The notes under the pieces were generated by a model. It worked only from the letters and a program-made list of their open reading frames with translations, did not search any database and was not told where the DNA came from. A program made the position numbers and the translations under genes. From contig CAVYTB010000005.1 in NCBI GenBank assembly GCA_963771295.1, positions 868,001 through 932,000 on the forward strand: a stretch of DNA of 64,000 bases. Direction: 5' to 3'. Numbering within the stretch: position 1 is the stretch's first letter; each line of letters begins with the position of its first letter. The stretch comes from Acidiferrum sp963771295 (GTDB lineage: Bacteria; Acidobacteriota; Terriglobia; Acidiferrales; UBA7541). This document shows, piece after piece, positions 55,867 through 64,000 of the stretch.

Positions 55867-58391
55867 ATCGATTTGTTTTTCGTTGCAGCTTATTCATAGC
55901 CAGCCTGTTGATTCTGCCACTTGCTCATGCACAATTTCCTGCCGCGCCCGGCACAGGCCCGGGTCTTCCTGAAACGATTGATGCCATTGATGGAGCGCGC
56001 GTGACCACGCGCATTCTGTACATCACGGCGCATCCGGATGACGAAAGCGCGGCGTTGTTGACGTACCTGGCGCGCGGGCTTCATGCGGACGTGGCGTTGC
56101 TGACGCTGACGCGAGGAGAAGGCGGACAAAACGCGCTTGGCCCTGAGCAGGCTCCGCAACTCGGCTTGATCCGCACGGAGGAATTGCTGGCGGCGACGCG
56201 CGGGTATGGCGTGAAGCTGTACTTCACGCGCGCCAAGGATTTCGGTTTTTCCAAGACGGTGGCCGAAACCGAAAAAATCTGGGGCGATGCGGTGCTGGAA
56301 GATATGGTGCGGGTGATTCGCGAATTTCGTCCCGACATCGTGATCAATGGCTGGGGCGGGGTACACGGCGGGCACGGACACCATCAGACGTCGGGACTGT
56401 GGACGCCGAAAGCGGTGCAACTGGCCGCAGACGCGAAGGCCTATCCAGGCTTGGCGAAGGAAGGGCTGAGTCCGTGGAATGTGGATGGCGAGGCGCCGGT
56501 GGTTCTGGATGTGGACCGCGGGTCGGACAATCCGCAAGGTTATGTACTCCCGCTGGACGAAGTGTCGCCGCTGTATGGGAAGACGTGGCGGCAGATGGGG
56601 TTGGACGCATTCGTGAACCATCACAGCCAGGGGATCGCCGGGTTTCTGGGATCGGCATTTTTGCGGCGACCGATTGCGCTGAAGCGGGAAGATGGCAAGA
56701 CTTTTGATCCGTCGACGCTGGCGGTTCGTCTGCCGGAATTGTTTGGAAAAGAAAATGGGAAGGTTTGCGGCGAGCATAAGGATTGGTGCGAGGCGCTGAA
56801 GCAGTCGGACCAAGAGCTGCAGCAGGCACGCGCGGCGGCGTTGACGCTGGATTTTTCGGCAGCGACGAACCTGCTGGTAGATGTGCAGAAGCGGTTGGCT
56901 GCGATTCTGCCGGCTGGTCTGGTGTCTGGCGAAGGAAAAAGCCTGACCGAATTCGAGCTTGGTTTGCAATTGGAACGAGTGACGCGCGCGCTGCGGTTGG
57001 CGGCTGGATTCTTTTTTGAGGCAGAGGCGGATCGAAGTGAAGTGGTGATCGGCGAGCCGGTGTCGTTGACGGTAAGCTACCATTGTCGGCCCGGGGTGCA
57101 ATGCCCGTTTCAGGGGCCTTTAGTGGTGACCGCAGGAAGTCAGCAATTTCAGCCGAGTGGAGGAGACGCCACACAAGGCGTGAAATTTAAAATTACGCTG
57201 GATGCGGTGCCGCCAGCTCCGCCGGCGTGGGCGCAGTTGAGCGCGGAAACTCGTCCCATCATCTTTGTTTCTATTAAAGAGCAGATCGACGCGCAACATG
57301 AAATCCTGGCGCCCACAAATGTTTTTTATCCGTTTGCTTCGTCAACGACGGTGGCACGGGTTCCGCTGCGCATCGTGCCCGCGTACACATTGTCGGTGCA
57401 ACCGACGCAAGCAGTGGAAGTGCTGAACAGCAAACACAAGCCGTTTGATATTTTGCTGCGGGTACATTCTTATTCGGCGAAGCCCGCGAAAGTTTCCGTG
57501 GGGCTGGATCTTCCCGACGGGCTCACTTCAACGCCAGCTGCCGACGTCAGCTTCGACGGCGCCGGAGATCAATACGCGAAATTCACGGTGACGCCACCGG
57601 CAAAGCTGGAAGCCGGCAATTTTACGATCACAGCGTATGCCAAGCGCGGCGACGAGAAGTTCAGCACCTCGCTGGAGCCGCTGCCTTCGATGCCGACGAT
57701 ATTGTGGAGCGAGCCGGCGCAATGCGTGGTGCACGCGTTCGACATCAACGTTCCGCCGAATCTTCGCGTGGGCTACATTTCCGCGGAAGGCGAGCCTATT
57801 CCGGAAGCGCTGAAACGGTTGGGAATCAGCGTGGACCTGCTGGATGCGGCGGCGCTGGCGTTTGGCAACCTTTCGGCTTACGACGCGATCGTGGTGGGCG
57901 TGCGCGCTTACGAACTGCGCCCCGAGCTCGCGGGCGCCAACAAGCGGCTGCTGGAATATGTTTCGGATGGCGGCACGCTGGTGGTGCAATACAACCGCGA
58001 CTATATCTGGGACCGCGTGCAGCCCGCGCCGTATAAAGCAACGATCGGAAGCCCGACACCGCGCATCACGGATGAAAATTCACCGGTAAAATTCTTGAAG
58101 CCGGACGATCCGCTGCTGAATCGTCCGAACAAGATCACGCCAGTCGATTTCCAGAACTGGAAGCAGGAGCGTGGGCTGTATTTCTGGAGCGATTTCGACG
58201 CGAAGTATACGGCGGTCCTGGCAATGAACGACCCGGGAGAAAAGGATTTGAATGGCGGCGTGGTGTACACGAAGTACGGGAAAGGCACGTACATCTATAC
58301 CGGATTGGCGTTTTTCCGCGAGTTGCCGGATGGAGTGCCAGGGGCGTACCGGCTATTCGTGAATTTGCTTAGCGCGTCGAAGGCGGAGTAG
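55863..58391 (+). CDS. secreted PIG-L (LmbE-like) deacetylase with C-terminal extension
   Basis: GTG 55863 gives 842 residues. Signal peptide at 1-24 (ending LAHAQF). The PIG-L N-acetylglucosaminide deacetylase domain follows: zinc motif AHPDDE at 56-61, GEGGQN, RTEELLAATRGYGV, and the HGGHGHHQ zinc segment at 168-175. Then come several beta-sandwich-like parts (VSLTVSYHCRPGVQCPFQGP, FDILLRVHSYSAKPAKVSVG) and a C-terminal ThuA/GATase-like region (IVVGVRAYELRPELAGANKR, YVSDGGTLVVQYNRD). It deacetylates a sugar amide, substrate unknown. The adjoining permease may handle a product. Confidence 0.9.
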   Translation: MNRFVFRCSLFIASLLILPLAHAQFPAAPGTGPGLPETIDAIDGARVTTRILYITAHPDDESAALLTYLARGLHADVALLTLTRGEGGQNALGPEQAPQLGLIRTEELLAATRGYGVKLYFTRAKDFGFSKTVAETEKIWGDAVLEDMVRVIREFRPDIVINGWGGVHGGHGHHQTSGLWTPKAVQLAADAKAYPGLAKEGLSPWNVDGEAPVVLDVDRGSDNPQGYVLPLDEVSPLYGKTWRQMGLDAFVNHHSQGIAGFLGSAFLRRPIALKREDGKTFDPSTLAVRLPELFGKENGKVCGEHKDWCEALKQSDQELQQARAAALTLDFSAATNLLVDVQKRLAAILPAGLVSGEGKSLTEFELGLQLERVTRALRLAAGFFFEAEADRSEVVIGEPVSLTVSYHCRPGVQCPFQGPLVVTAGSQQFQPSGGDATQGVKFKITLDAVPPAPPAWAQLSAETRPIIFVSIKEQIDAQHEILAPTNVFYPFASSTTVARVPLRIVPAYTLSVQPTQAVEVLNSKHKPFDILLRVHSYSAKPAKVSVGLDLPDGLTSTPAADVSFDGAGDQYAKFTVTPPAKLEAGNFTITAYAKRGDEKFSTSLEPLPSMPTILWSEPAQCVVHAFDINVPPNLRVGYISAEGEPIPEALKRLGISVDLLDAAALAFGNLSAYDAIVVGVRAYELRPELAGANKRLLEYVSDGGTLVVQYNRDYIWDRVQPAPYKATIGSPTPRITDENSPVKFLKPDDPLLNRPNKITPVDFQNWKQERGLYFWSDFDAKYTAVLAMNDPGEKDLNGGVVYTKYGKGTYIYTGLAFFRELPDGVPGAYRLFVNLLSASKAE

Positions 58392-58743
58392 GGGTGCGGC
58401 AGAAACCCAAGAGAGATTCATCGCACAAAAGGCGTGCGATGGCGCAGAGTTCCTCACTCCGAAGACTCCGTTCGGAATGACAATGTGGTAAGGATTGAAG
58501 TCGTGAGCTACAGGACAAACTGGGCTGGCATAAAAGACCAGCGCTACATTGAAGACAGGAAGAAAGAACCTCGGCTTGGGCTACAGAATACGGGCTCTTT
58601 AGATATCGGATAAAGGTGAGGAATAGAGTTGGGGCTGGGTGCGTCGCACTGCGCTATGCTCGGTGTGTCAGCTTGGAAACAGTGAATCGCATTGGTTGCT
58701 CCGGACGAAGTGTGGGCAGCCTATTTGCAGGAGTGTACGAAGA
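58392..58743. other. intergenic region between PIG-L and SnoaL-like genes
   Basis: About 350 bases without a supported gene. It holds the dispersed hairpin repeat at 58523-58550 and a TCCGAAGACTCCGTTCGGA hairpin at 58456-58474. A frame extending the SnoaL-like protein upstream to 58639 exists but lacks coding features. Confidence 0.5.
58523..58550 (-). repeat. dispersed hairpin repeat, copy 2 (TGTAGCGCTGG type)
   Basis: The reverse complement reads AATGTAGCGCTGGT, CTTTTATGCCAGCC, nearly identical to 40275-40302. It lies about 130 bases beyond the PIG-L gene end, in inverse orientation relative to copy 1. Confidence 0.7.
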
Positions 58744-59346
58744 ATGAGTCCCAACGCAGCTGGAATGAAAAACTCGCGAGCGAGCCGCCTGTTCGCCGCG
58801 ATCGCGCTAGTACTGGTTTTTGCCACGACGGCGCCGGCGCAGCAAAAAGACAAAAAGAAAAAGCAGGCGGACCAGGCGCAGCCGCAGCCCGATGCCACCA
58901 AGGCACTGCCCGATGAACAGCGCATCGACCTGCTCATCTCTGACATGCTGGGCGCGTGGCAAATCGGCGATACCGACAAGCTTCATAAAGACATTGCGGA
59001 CGACGTGGTGGTGGTGAATGGGAATTGGGCGCCGCCGGTTGTGGGCTGGGCGGAATATTTGAAGGCTTACCAGATGCAGCGGGCGCGCGCGAATCAGGTT
59101 CGACTGGAGCGCTCAAACACGCTGATCCGTGTCAGCGGAAATGTGGCGTGGGCTTGTTATCAATGGGATTTTTCAGGAATCGTGGATGGGAAACCCAGCG
59201 GGGCGAGGGGACAGACCACCTTGATTTTGGAGAAACGCAACGACGCGTGGATCATCGTGCACAATCACACGTCGATTGTGGAAACCGCGCTGCAGCCCAG
59301 CCCAGCGGCCACTGCTCCCGCACCCGCACCAGCAGCGAAGCCGTAG
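58744..59346 (+). CDS. secreted SnoaL-like/DUF4440 (NTF2-fold) protein
   Basis: ATG 58744 has GGAG about ten bases upstream; ATG 58765 is an alternative. A signal peptide (RLFAAIALVLVFATTAPAQQ) is followed by a lysine-rich linker and then an NTF2-like domain: IDLLISDMLGAWQIGDTDKL, HKDIADDVVVVNGNWAPPVV, VSGNVAWACYQWDFSGIVDG, TTLILEKRNDAWIIVHNHTS. The closing W-x-I-V-H-x-H-x-S is typical of the DUF4440/SnoaL-like family (ketosteroid isomerase fold). A Pro/Ala-rich tail ends the protein. It may bind a small hydrophobic ligand; not assigned. Confidence 0.85.
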   Translation: MSPNAAGMKNSRASRLFAAIALVLVFATTAPAQQKDKKKKQADQAQPQPDATKALPDEQRIDLLISDMLGAWQIGDTDKLHKDIADDVVVVNGNWAPPVVGWAEYLKAYQMQRARANQVRLERSNTLIRVSGNVAWACYQWDFSGIVDGKPSGARGQTTLILEKRNDAWIIVHNHTSIVETALQPSPAATAPAPAPAAKP

Positions 59347-59382
59347 TGTGGCGCTGACCTTTTGCGGCGCGGCCCGGCGAGT

Positions 59383-59679
59383 TTAGAAATTCTTGAGGCC
59401 GTTGTAGACGAAGATTCCAGCAATCGCCAGCAACAGCACGCCTGCCATGATCCCACTGGTCAGGATGGGACGAGAGAGCTTATTGATCTTGGAGACCAAC
59501 GCCCTCTGCTCTTTGGCCATATGTTCTTCAGCAGCATCCAGGAAAATTTGGTCGTCTTCATGACTGGTGAGCACGCTGCGCCAGATTACCAAAACCAGGA
59601 ATATGGCGGTCACAACTCCCCAGGCAATCAGAAGATAGAGGAACGGTCCAGGTTTCAACAACCCTTCTAAGGCTTCCAT
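59383..59679 (-). CDS. small two-helix membrane protein, 98 aa
   Basis: ATG 59679 follows GGAGGA, so the longer upstream frame (59817) is rejected. Two hydrophobic helices (about 13-35: FLYLLIAWGVVTAIFLVLVI; and about 74-95: TSGIMAGVLLLAIAGIFVYN) are separated by a charged loop (LTSHEDDQIFLDAAEEHMAK). Family unknown. It runs convergent to the SnoaL-like gene with 36 bases between. Confidence 0.75.
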   Translation of the reverse strand: MEALEGLLKPGPFLYLLIAWGVVTAIFLVLVIWRSVLTSHEDDQIFLDAAEEHMAKEQRALVSKINKLSRPILTSGIMAGVLLLAIAGIFVYNGLKNF

Positions 59680-60088
59680 AGAATCCTCCCGCCGGGAAAC
59701 GGTCGGCGATGCCTGCCTTCCCCAAGGCAGACAGGGCTGATTTGCGCGCAGTATAGCACTCTGGTTGAAGAATGGAAGTGATACGAGGGCTGAAAGCGGT
59801 GGGAAAGTTGGTGCCAAGAGCGCAGGGGGTTTAACAGATTCGAGAAGTGGAGGGCTGATAACTGGCGGTGACGAGATGCTGAGCCAATTACTTATGGCGT
59901 TGGTAACAATACGACATTAACGCAATGCAATCAGCGGGTTAACCCCCGCGTCGAGCTCCAATTTGTCTGGCTGGATGCACAGAAGGAGCGGCAGCCTCGT
60001 TGTTCGTACGTGATTTTGTCCAGCGGATTTGCGTGCCAGGTGGCATTCGTTGCGGAAAGCGGCGCGAACAAGGTAGAATCAAAACAGT

Positions 60089-60175
60089 GCCCGAATGGCG
60101 GAACTGGCAGACGCGCCAGGTTCAGGACCTGGTTCTCGCAAGGGAGTGGAGGTTCGAGTCCTCTTTCGGGCACCA
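60089..60175 (+). tRNA. tRNA-Leu (anticodon CAG)
   Basis: An 87-base gene with complete cloverleaf: acceptor GCCCGAA/TTCGGGC, anticodon arm CCAGG-TTCAGGA-CCTGG with anticodon CAG, a long variable arm (TTCTCGCAAGGGAGT region) typical of class II Leu tRNAs, T-arm GGAGG-TTCGAGT-CCTCT, discriminator A, and encoded CCA at 60173-60175. Confidence 0.98.
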
Positions 60176-60281
60176 ATCATCAAGTCATAAATTCCACCCA
60201 GGTTAGTCCCTCACTTACATTTCGATTCCGTTGGTTTTCTGTTTCAATTCCAAAAATAAGCTTTGGAGGACGGAAGTTTGA

Positions 60282-61595
60282 TCACTCCGCAGCCAGGTAG
60301 ACGTAGCGCAGGATGAAGAGTGCGGTGAGGATCCAGAGCAGGATGCTGACTTCGCGCCACTTGCCTGCGGCAACTTTAGCGAGCGTGTAAGTGATGACGC
60401 CGAGACTTAGTCCCGTGGCGATGCTAAAGGTCAACGGCGTGGCCAGCAAGGTAACGAACGCAGGGAAGGCTTCGGTGAAATCCGTCCAATCGACTTTGGC
60501 GATCGACTGGGTCATCAGCGCGCCGACCAAAATGAGCGCCGGGGCCGTGGCGAAAGCCGGGATGGAAGCGGCGAGCGGCGAGAAAAACATGGCCACCAGA
60601 AATAGTCCCGCCACCACCACGTTGCTTAGACCGGTGCGCGCGCCGGCGGCGACTCCCGCGGCGCTCTCAATGTAACTGGTAACGGTGGATGTGCCGGTAA
60701 GCGCGCCGAAGATGGTGCCGACGCCATCAGCGAGCAGCGCTTTTCCCACGCGTGGAATTTTGCCGCCTTTGACGAAGCCGCCCTGCTCGCAGACGCCTAC
60801 GAGCGTGCCTACGTTGTCGAACAAATCGACGAAAAGAAAAATAAAGATGATTTTGATCAGGCCGAGGCGCAGCGCGCCGCGCAGATCCAGTTTCAGAAAA
60901 GTTGTTGAAGGGTGGGGCAAGGCCAGGAACGCGTTTGGCCAGTGGGTGAGTCCGCGAAATATGCCGAACAAGGTGGCGCCCAGGATTCCAAGGAGGATGG
61001 CGCCATTCACGCGTCGGACCATCAACACGAGAATCAGCACGATGCCGACGCAAGCCGCTTGCACTTCGCGGTTGCCGAAATTGCCCAAGCTGACAAACGT
61101 GGCCGGGTTGGCGACCACCAGCTTCGCGCTGCGCAATCCAACAAACGCGATGAACATTCCGATGCCACCGGCGGTGGCGTGCTTCAAGCTTTCCGGAATG
61201 CCGTTGACGATCTGTTCGCGAACGCGCGTGACGGTGAGCAGCACAAACAGAACGCCGGAAAAAAAGACCGCGCCGAGCGCCACGGGCCAGGGCACATGCA
61301 TTCCGAGGCACACGGAGTAGGTGAAATAAGCGTTCAACGACATGCCCGGCGCGAGAACGATGGGATAGTTAGCATAAAGGCCCATCACCAGAGTGGCGAC
61401 GGCCGCGGAAAGGCAAGTGGCAAAGACGACGCCGTCGGGCGGCATGCCCGCTTGCGCCAGGATTTGCGGATTGACCACGACGATATAGGCCATGGTCAGG
61501 AACGAGGTCACTCCGCCGACGACTTCTTGCCGCGCGGTGGTCTGATTTTGTTTGAGTTGAAACAGTTTTTCGATCAACGTGGGCGCCCGCCGCAA
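60282..61595 (-). CDS. NCS2-family purine permease (AzgA-like)
   Basis: A 437-residue protein beginning with a TTG at 61595 (other nearby TTG starts are possible). It starts LFQLKQNQTTARQEVVGGVT, SFLTMAYIVVVNPQILAQAG, MNAYFTYSVCLG-type core helices, SLKHATAGGIGMFIAFVGLR, IKIIFIFLFVDLFDNVGTLV, GTSTVTSYIESAAGVAAGAR and TGLSNVVVAGLFLVAMFFSP. These are the signatures of AzgA-type adenine/guanine/hypoxanthine proton symporters, about 13 membrane helices. It is divergent from the alpha-galactosidase gene by about 110 bases. I looked for a purine riboswitch in that gap and did not see one. Confidence 0.93.
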   Translation of the reverse strand: MRRAPTLIEKLFQLKQNQTTARQEVVGGVTSFLTMAYIVVVNPQILAQAGMPPDGVVFATCLSAAVATLVMGLYANYPIVLAPGMSLNAYFTYSVCLGMHVPWPVALGAVFFSGVLFVLLTVTRVREQIVNGIPESLKHATAGGIGMFIAFVGLRSAKLVVANPATFVSLGNFGNREVQAACVGIVLILVLMVRRVNGAILLGILGATLFGIFRGLTHWPNAFLALPHPSTTFLKLDLRGALRLGLIKIIFIFLFVDLFDNVGTLVGVCEQGGFVKGGKIPRVGKALLADGVGTIFGALTGTSTVTSYIESAAGVAAGARTGLSNVVVAGLFLVAMFFSPLAASIPAFATAPALILVGALMTQSIAKVDWTDFTEAFPAFVTLLATPLTFSIATGLSLGVITYTLAKVAAGKWREVSILLWILTALFILRYVYLAAE

Positions 61596-61705
61596 TTCGG
61601 GTGTGAGGCTACCGGCGAGGCCACTGTAGGTGTGGCGATGCGCGAAGTCAATGTCGCGAAGGGCTGGCCGAATCGGGGTCCGGCTGGTGTAGTATGGCCT
61701 CGGTT

Positions 61706-64000
61706 ATGAAGAAGAAGTGCGGAAGAGAGGCGAGCGCCGTGCGGAAGAACTGCGAACTGTTGAGCGGTGTGGGATTGATGGTGATGGCAGGATGGCTAGT
61801 TGCGGCGCCTTGCGCGGCGCAGCAATTGACGAACGAGAAGGTGTCGTTGAGCGTGAATGCGAAAGATGGCTCGTATCAATTGGCGGTGCGCGGCGGTCTG
61901 CCGATATTCAGCGGTCGCGTGGCGGCGCAGATCGACCACCAGTGGGTCCGTTCGAGCGATTACCCTCGTCACCAAGTTTCTGAATCGACGTTCAGCGATG
62001 AGCTGGGACCGGGGCACGCGGTGACGGTCACGTTCAGCGGACTCGACGGCAAACCCGACCTGATTTATGTGGGGCAGGTTTATGACCAGCGTCCCTATGC
62101 TGCTGTGCAAGTGCAGGTGCGCAACACAACAAATCGGGAACTCACGGTGCAAGCGATACGGAGCGTCGAGGCGATTGGCGAGGTGCTGGTCGACCTGGGC
62201 GGCCACGTGGCAGCCGATCGCATACTGTCCGATAGCTTCAGCGAAGACTGGCCGGAACTTCATTTGTATGACCTGGGAAAAGCGCTAGGAGGAATGCACC
62301 TTGGCGCCGGCAGTCAACTGATCTACAACCGCGAGAGCAAGCAGAGTCTTTTCCTTGGCGCGCTGAGCTGTGACCGGTTCCTAACGCTGCTGCATTTGCA
62401 AGCCGCAGGCACGGGCGAGGAGACGAAGATCGCATCGTTTAGTGTGGATGCCACCGGAACCACAGAAATGCAAAAAGAGTTCGATATGAAGAACGCGCGG
62501 GCAGAAGATCAGATTGAACTGAGTTTGCCCGTTGCACCCGGGACAGAAATGCATTCCGAGCGGCTGATGCTGCAGGCAGGGCCCGACTACCACAATCAGC
62601 TGCTGGCCTACGGCGAGGCGATTCGACGGCTGCACCACGCGCGGGTTTCCGTCGACACGCCAATCGGATGGTGGAGTTGGACGGCGTTTTATGGAGGAAT
62701 CAACGAAGGTGTGACGCTGGCGAATGCGGATTGGCAAGCGGAGCATTTGAAGGCGCTAGGCTACAAATATTTTCAGATTGATGAAGGTTACCAATACGCG
62801 CGCGGAGAGTACGCCACGGGCAATGCCACGCAATTTCCGGATGGACTGCGTTTCGTGGGGCATCGGATTACCGGGGACGGGCTGACATTCGGCATCTGGA
62901 CGGGTCCGTTCGAAGTGACCAGCCGGGCGTGGGTGTACGAGCACCACAAAGAGTGGCTGGTGCACAACGCCAAGGGCGAGCCCATCCGCAATCGGCAGGT
63001 GTGGAACCAGAAGACGGATGTGCTGTACACGCTGGACACGACACATCCAGGGGCGCAGGAATATCTGCGGCAGACGTACAAAACGCTGGTGCGGGAATGG
63101 GGAGTACGTTTCATCAAGCTGGATTTCATGGATACCACGGCGATTGAAGGGTATCGCTACCGGCCAAATACGACGGCGCTGGAAGCGCAGCGCATCGGCT
63201 TGCAAGTCATTCGTGAAACGGTGGGCAACGATGTTGTGCTGGACAAAGATGGAAGTCCGATGCTGAATGCGGTGGGATTGGTGGACACCGGGCGGATCTC
63301 GACGGACACGGCGCATTCGTTTGAGGCTACGAAGGAGGCGGCGCCAGGAATTGCCGCGCGGTTTTACATGCATCGCAATTTTTTCGTGAATGATCCGGAC
63401 GCGTTTAACACGACGTCACAAGCGTTTCCGGATATGCGCCGCGAGTTGCCGGCTTCGCTGGAACTATCGGCGGCGCAAGCTTCGATTGCACTTTCGGCGG
63501 TGTCTGGCGGAATGTATGAAATTGGGGACGACATGACGGTGCTGGGCACGTTGAAAGACCGGCTGGCGCTGATAGAGAACGCGGACCTTCTGAATATGGC
63601 GAAGATTGGACGAGCGTCGACGCCGATGGATTTGATGACCTACGAGGCCGACGACGAGCAGCCGAGCATTTTCTTTTTGCAGGAGAGCCCGCGGCAGTCG
63701 ATGCTGACAGTGTTCAATTGGACGAAGAGTCCGCGGTCGCACACGTTGAAGGTGGCGGAACTGGGATTGCGTAGCGAGCGCACGTATGCGGCGTCGGATG
63801 TACTGAACCAGAATGCGCCGGCAATTATTTCGGACGGCACCGTGCGCATTGAGAATCTGGCGCCGGAATCGGTAAAAGTGATCAAGCTGATCGATAGCAG
63901 CGTTGCGCCCGCCGCGCCTGCGGTGAAGGCGGAAGTGCCTGCCAGCGCGAAGGCTGGAGAAACGATTCATCTATCGGCGCAGAGTGAAAATGGCGGCGCA
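61706..64000 (+). CDS. GH36/GH27-like alpha-galactosidase, secreted (3' end outside window)
   Basis: The frame from ATG 61706 stays open to the last base (765 codons). A signal peptide (MVMAGWLVAAPCAAQQ region, about residues 25-40) precedes a beta-sandwich domain to about 300. Then comes the catalytic (beta/alpha)8 barrel of clan GH-D: PIGWWSWTAFYGGINEG, LKALGYKYFQIDEGYQ, FGIWTGPFEVTSRAW and FIKLDFMD, whose Asp473 is the likely nucleophile. GLVDTGRISTDTAHSF contains candidates for the acid/base Asp. The last segment forms a beta-rich C-terminal domain. It hydrolyses alpha-galactosides, probably plant oligosaccharides or galactomannan side chains. Confidence 0.9.
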   Translation, partial: MKKKCGREASAVRKNCELLSGVGLMVMAGWLVAAPCAAQQLTNEKVSLSVNAKDGSYQLAVRGGLPIFSGRVAAQIDHQWVRSSDYPRHQVSESTFSDELGPGHAVTVTFSGLDGKPDLIYVGQVYDQRPYAAVQVQVRNTTNRELTVQAIRSVEAIGEVLVDLGGHVAADRILSDSFSEDWPELHLYDLGKALGGMHLGAGSQLIYNRESKQSLFLGALSCDRFLTLLHLQAAGTGEETKIASFSVDATGTTEMQKEFDMKNARAEDQIELSLPVAPGTEMHSERLMLQAGPDYHNQLLAYGEAIRRLHHARVSVDTPIGWWSWTAFYGGINEGVTLANADWQAEHLKALGYKYFQIDEGYQYARGEYATGNATQFPDGLRFVGHRITGDGLTFGIWTGPFEVTSRAWVYEHHKEWLVHNAKGEPIRNRQVWNQKTDVLYTLDTTHPGAQEYLRQTYKTLVREWGVRFIKLDFMDTTAIEGYRYRPNTTALEAQRIGLQVIRETVGNDVVLDKDGSPMLNAVGLVDTGRISTDTAHSFEATKEAAPGIAARFYMHRNFFVNDPDAFNTTSQAFPDMRRELPASLELSAAQASIALSAVSGGMYEIGDDMTVLGTLKDRLALIENADLLNMAKIGRASTPMDLMTYEADDEQPSIFFLQESPRQSMLTVFNWTKSPRSHTLKVAELGLRSERTYAASDVLNQNAPAIISDGTVRIENLAPESVKVIKLIDSSVAPAAPAVKAEVPASAKAGETIHLSAQSENGGA

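Noticed and set aside
55890..57101. 403-aa minus-strand ORF
   Set aside because: Lies fully antisense to the PIG-L gene, is rich in His/Arg/Gln as expected from mirrored codons, and has no domain.
59931..60176. 81-aa minus-strand ORF starting MVPERGLEPPLPCENQVL
   Set aside because: It is the antisense reading of the tRNA-Leu gene, a well-known spurious ORF type.
61596..61705. purine riboswitch before the NCS2 permease
   Set aside because: No three-way-junction core or paired loops could be drawn in the 110-base gap.
60912..61709. 265-aa plus-strand ORF
   Set aside because: Antisense to the NCS2 permease.

Overview
The window is most likely from an Acidobacteriota genome (Terriglobia/Koribacter-like). 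This is inferred from gene content: four receptor-type Ser/Thr kinases with TolB/WD40 or TPR output domains, a winged-helix/TolB-propeller regulator, PilZ proteins, a DUF2961 (GH172-type) enzyme, secreted PIG-L deacetylase, a GH36-like alpha-galactosidase, and several small lineage-specific protein families. No rRNA is present. One tRNA (Leu, CAG) is present.

Layout. 1-6.5 kb is an accessory region of small genes: a PilZ tail, an OGFr-like protein, small paralogous proteins, secreted proteins and relics. 6.8-30.3 kb is dominated by four minus-strand kinase genes, each preceded by the same promoter module. Between them lie a winged-helix/TolB regulator, a retropepsin-like protease, a PQQ-type propeller protein, a DUF2961 enzyme, a decayed patch (DUF72 and kinase tails), and a small-peptide gene followed by a SagB/ThcOx-type flavin dehydrogenase. 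30.5-35.6 kb holds a PagL-like outer-membrane protein, a truncated TMEM175-type channel gene, a BlaI/M56 regulatory pair with tandem operators, a BNR-repeat protein and a PilZ protein. 35.7-44 kb is a core segment (citrate synthase, pirin, DUF2269-like membrane protein, phosphoserine aminotransferase). It is interrupted by an IS element with recognisable ends and by a group II intron sitting directly behind a Rho-independent terminator. 44.9-47.6 kb resembles a decaying defence-type island: DUF488, an uncharacterised partner with an in-frame amber codon, and a deoxyribosyltransferase/TIR-like gene with three frame changes. 48-59.7 kb carries a REP-associated transposase with REP elements, secreted lipoproteins, a hybrid histidine kinase and a coupled permease/PIG-L pair. 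60-64 kb has tRNA-Leu, a purine permease and the start of an alpha-galactosidase that runs off the window.

Two patterns recur. First, a tiny SH3/KOW-like gene occurs five times, with one fully intact copy and four altered ones. Second, short tRNA-like pieces occur upstream of kinase genes, two of the mini-gene copies and the SagB peptide gene. Several genes are frameshifted. Some changes fall in homopolymers and could be assembly errors; others share sites between copies and look like real decay. Core genes are intact.
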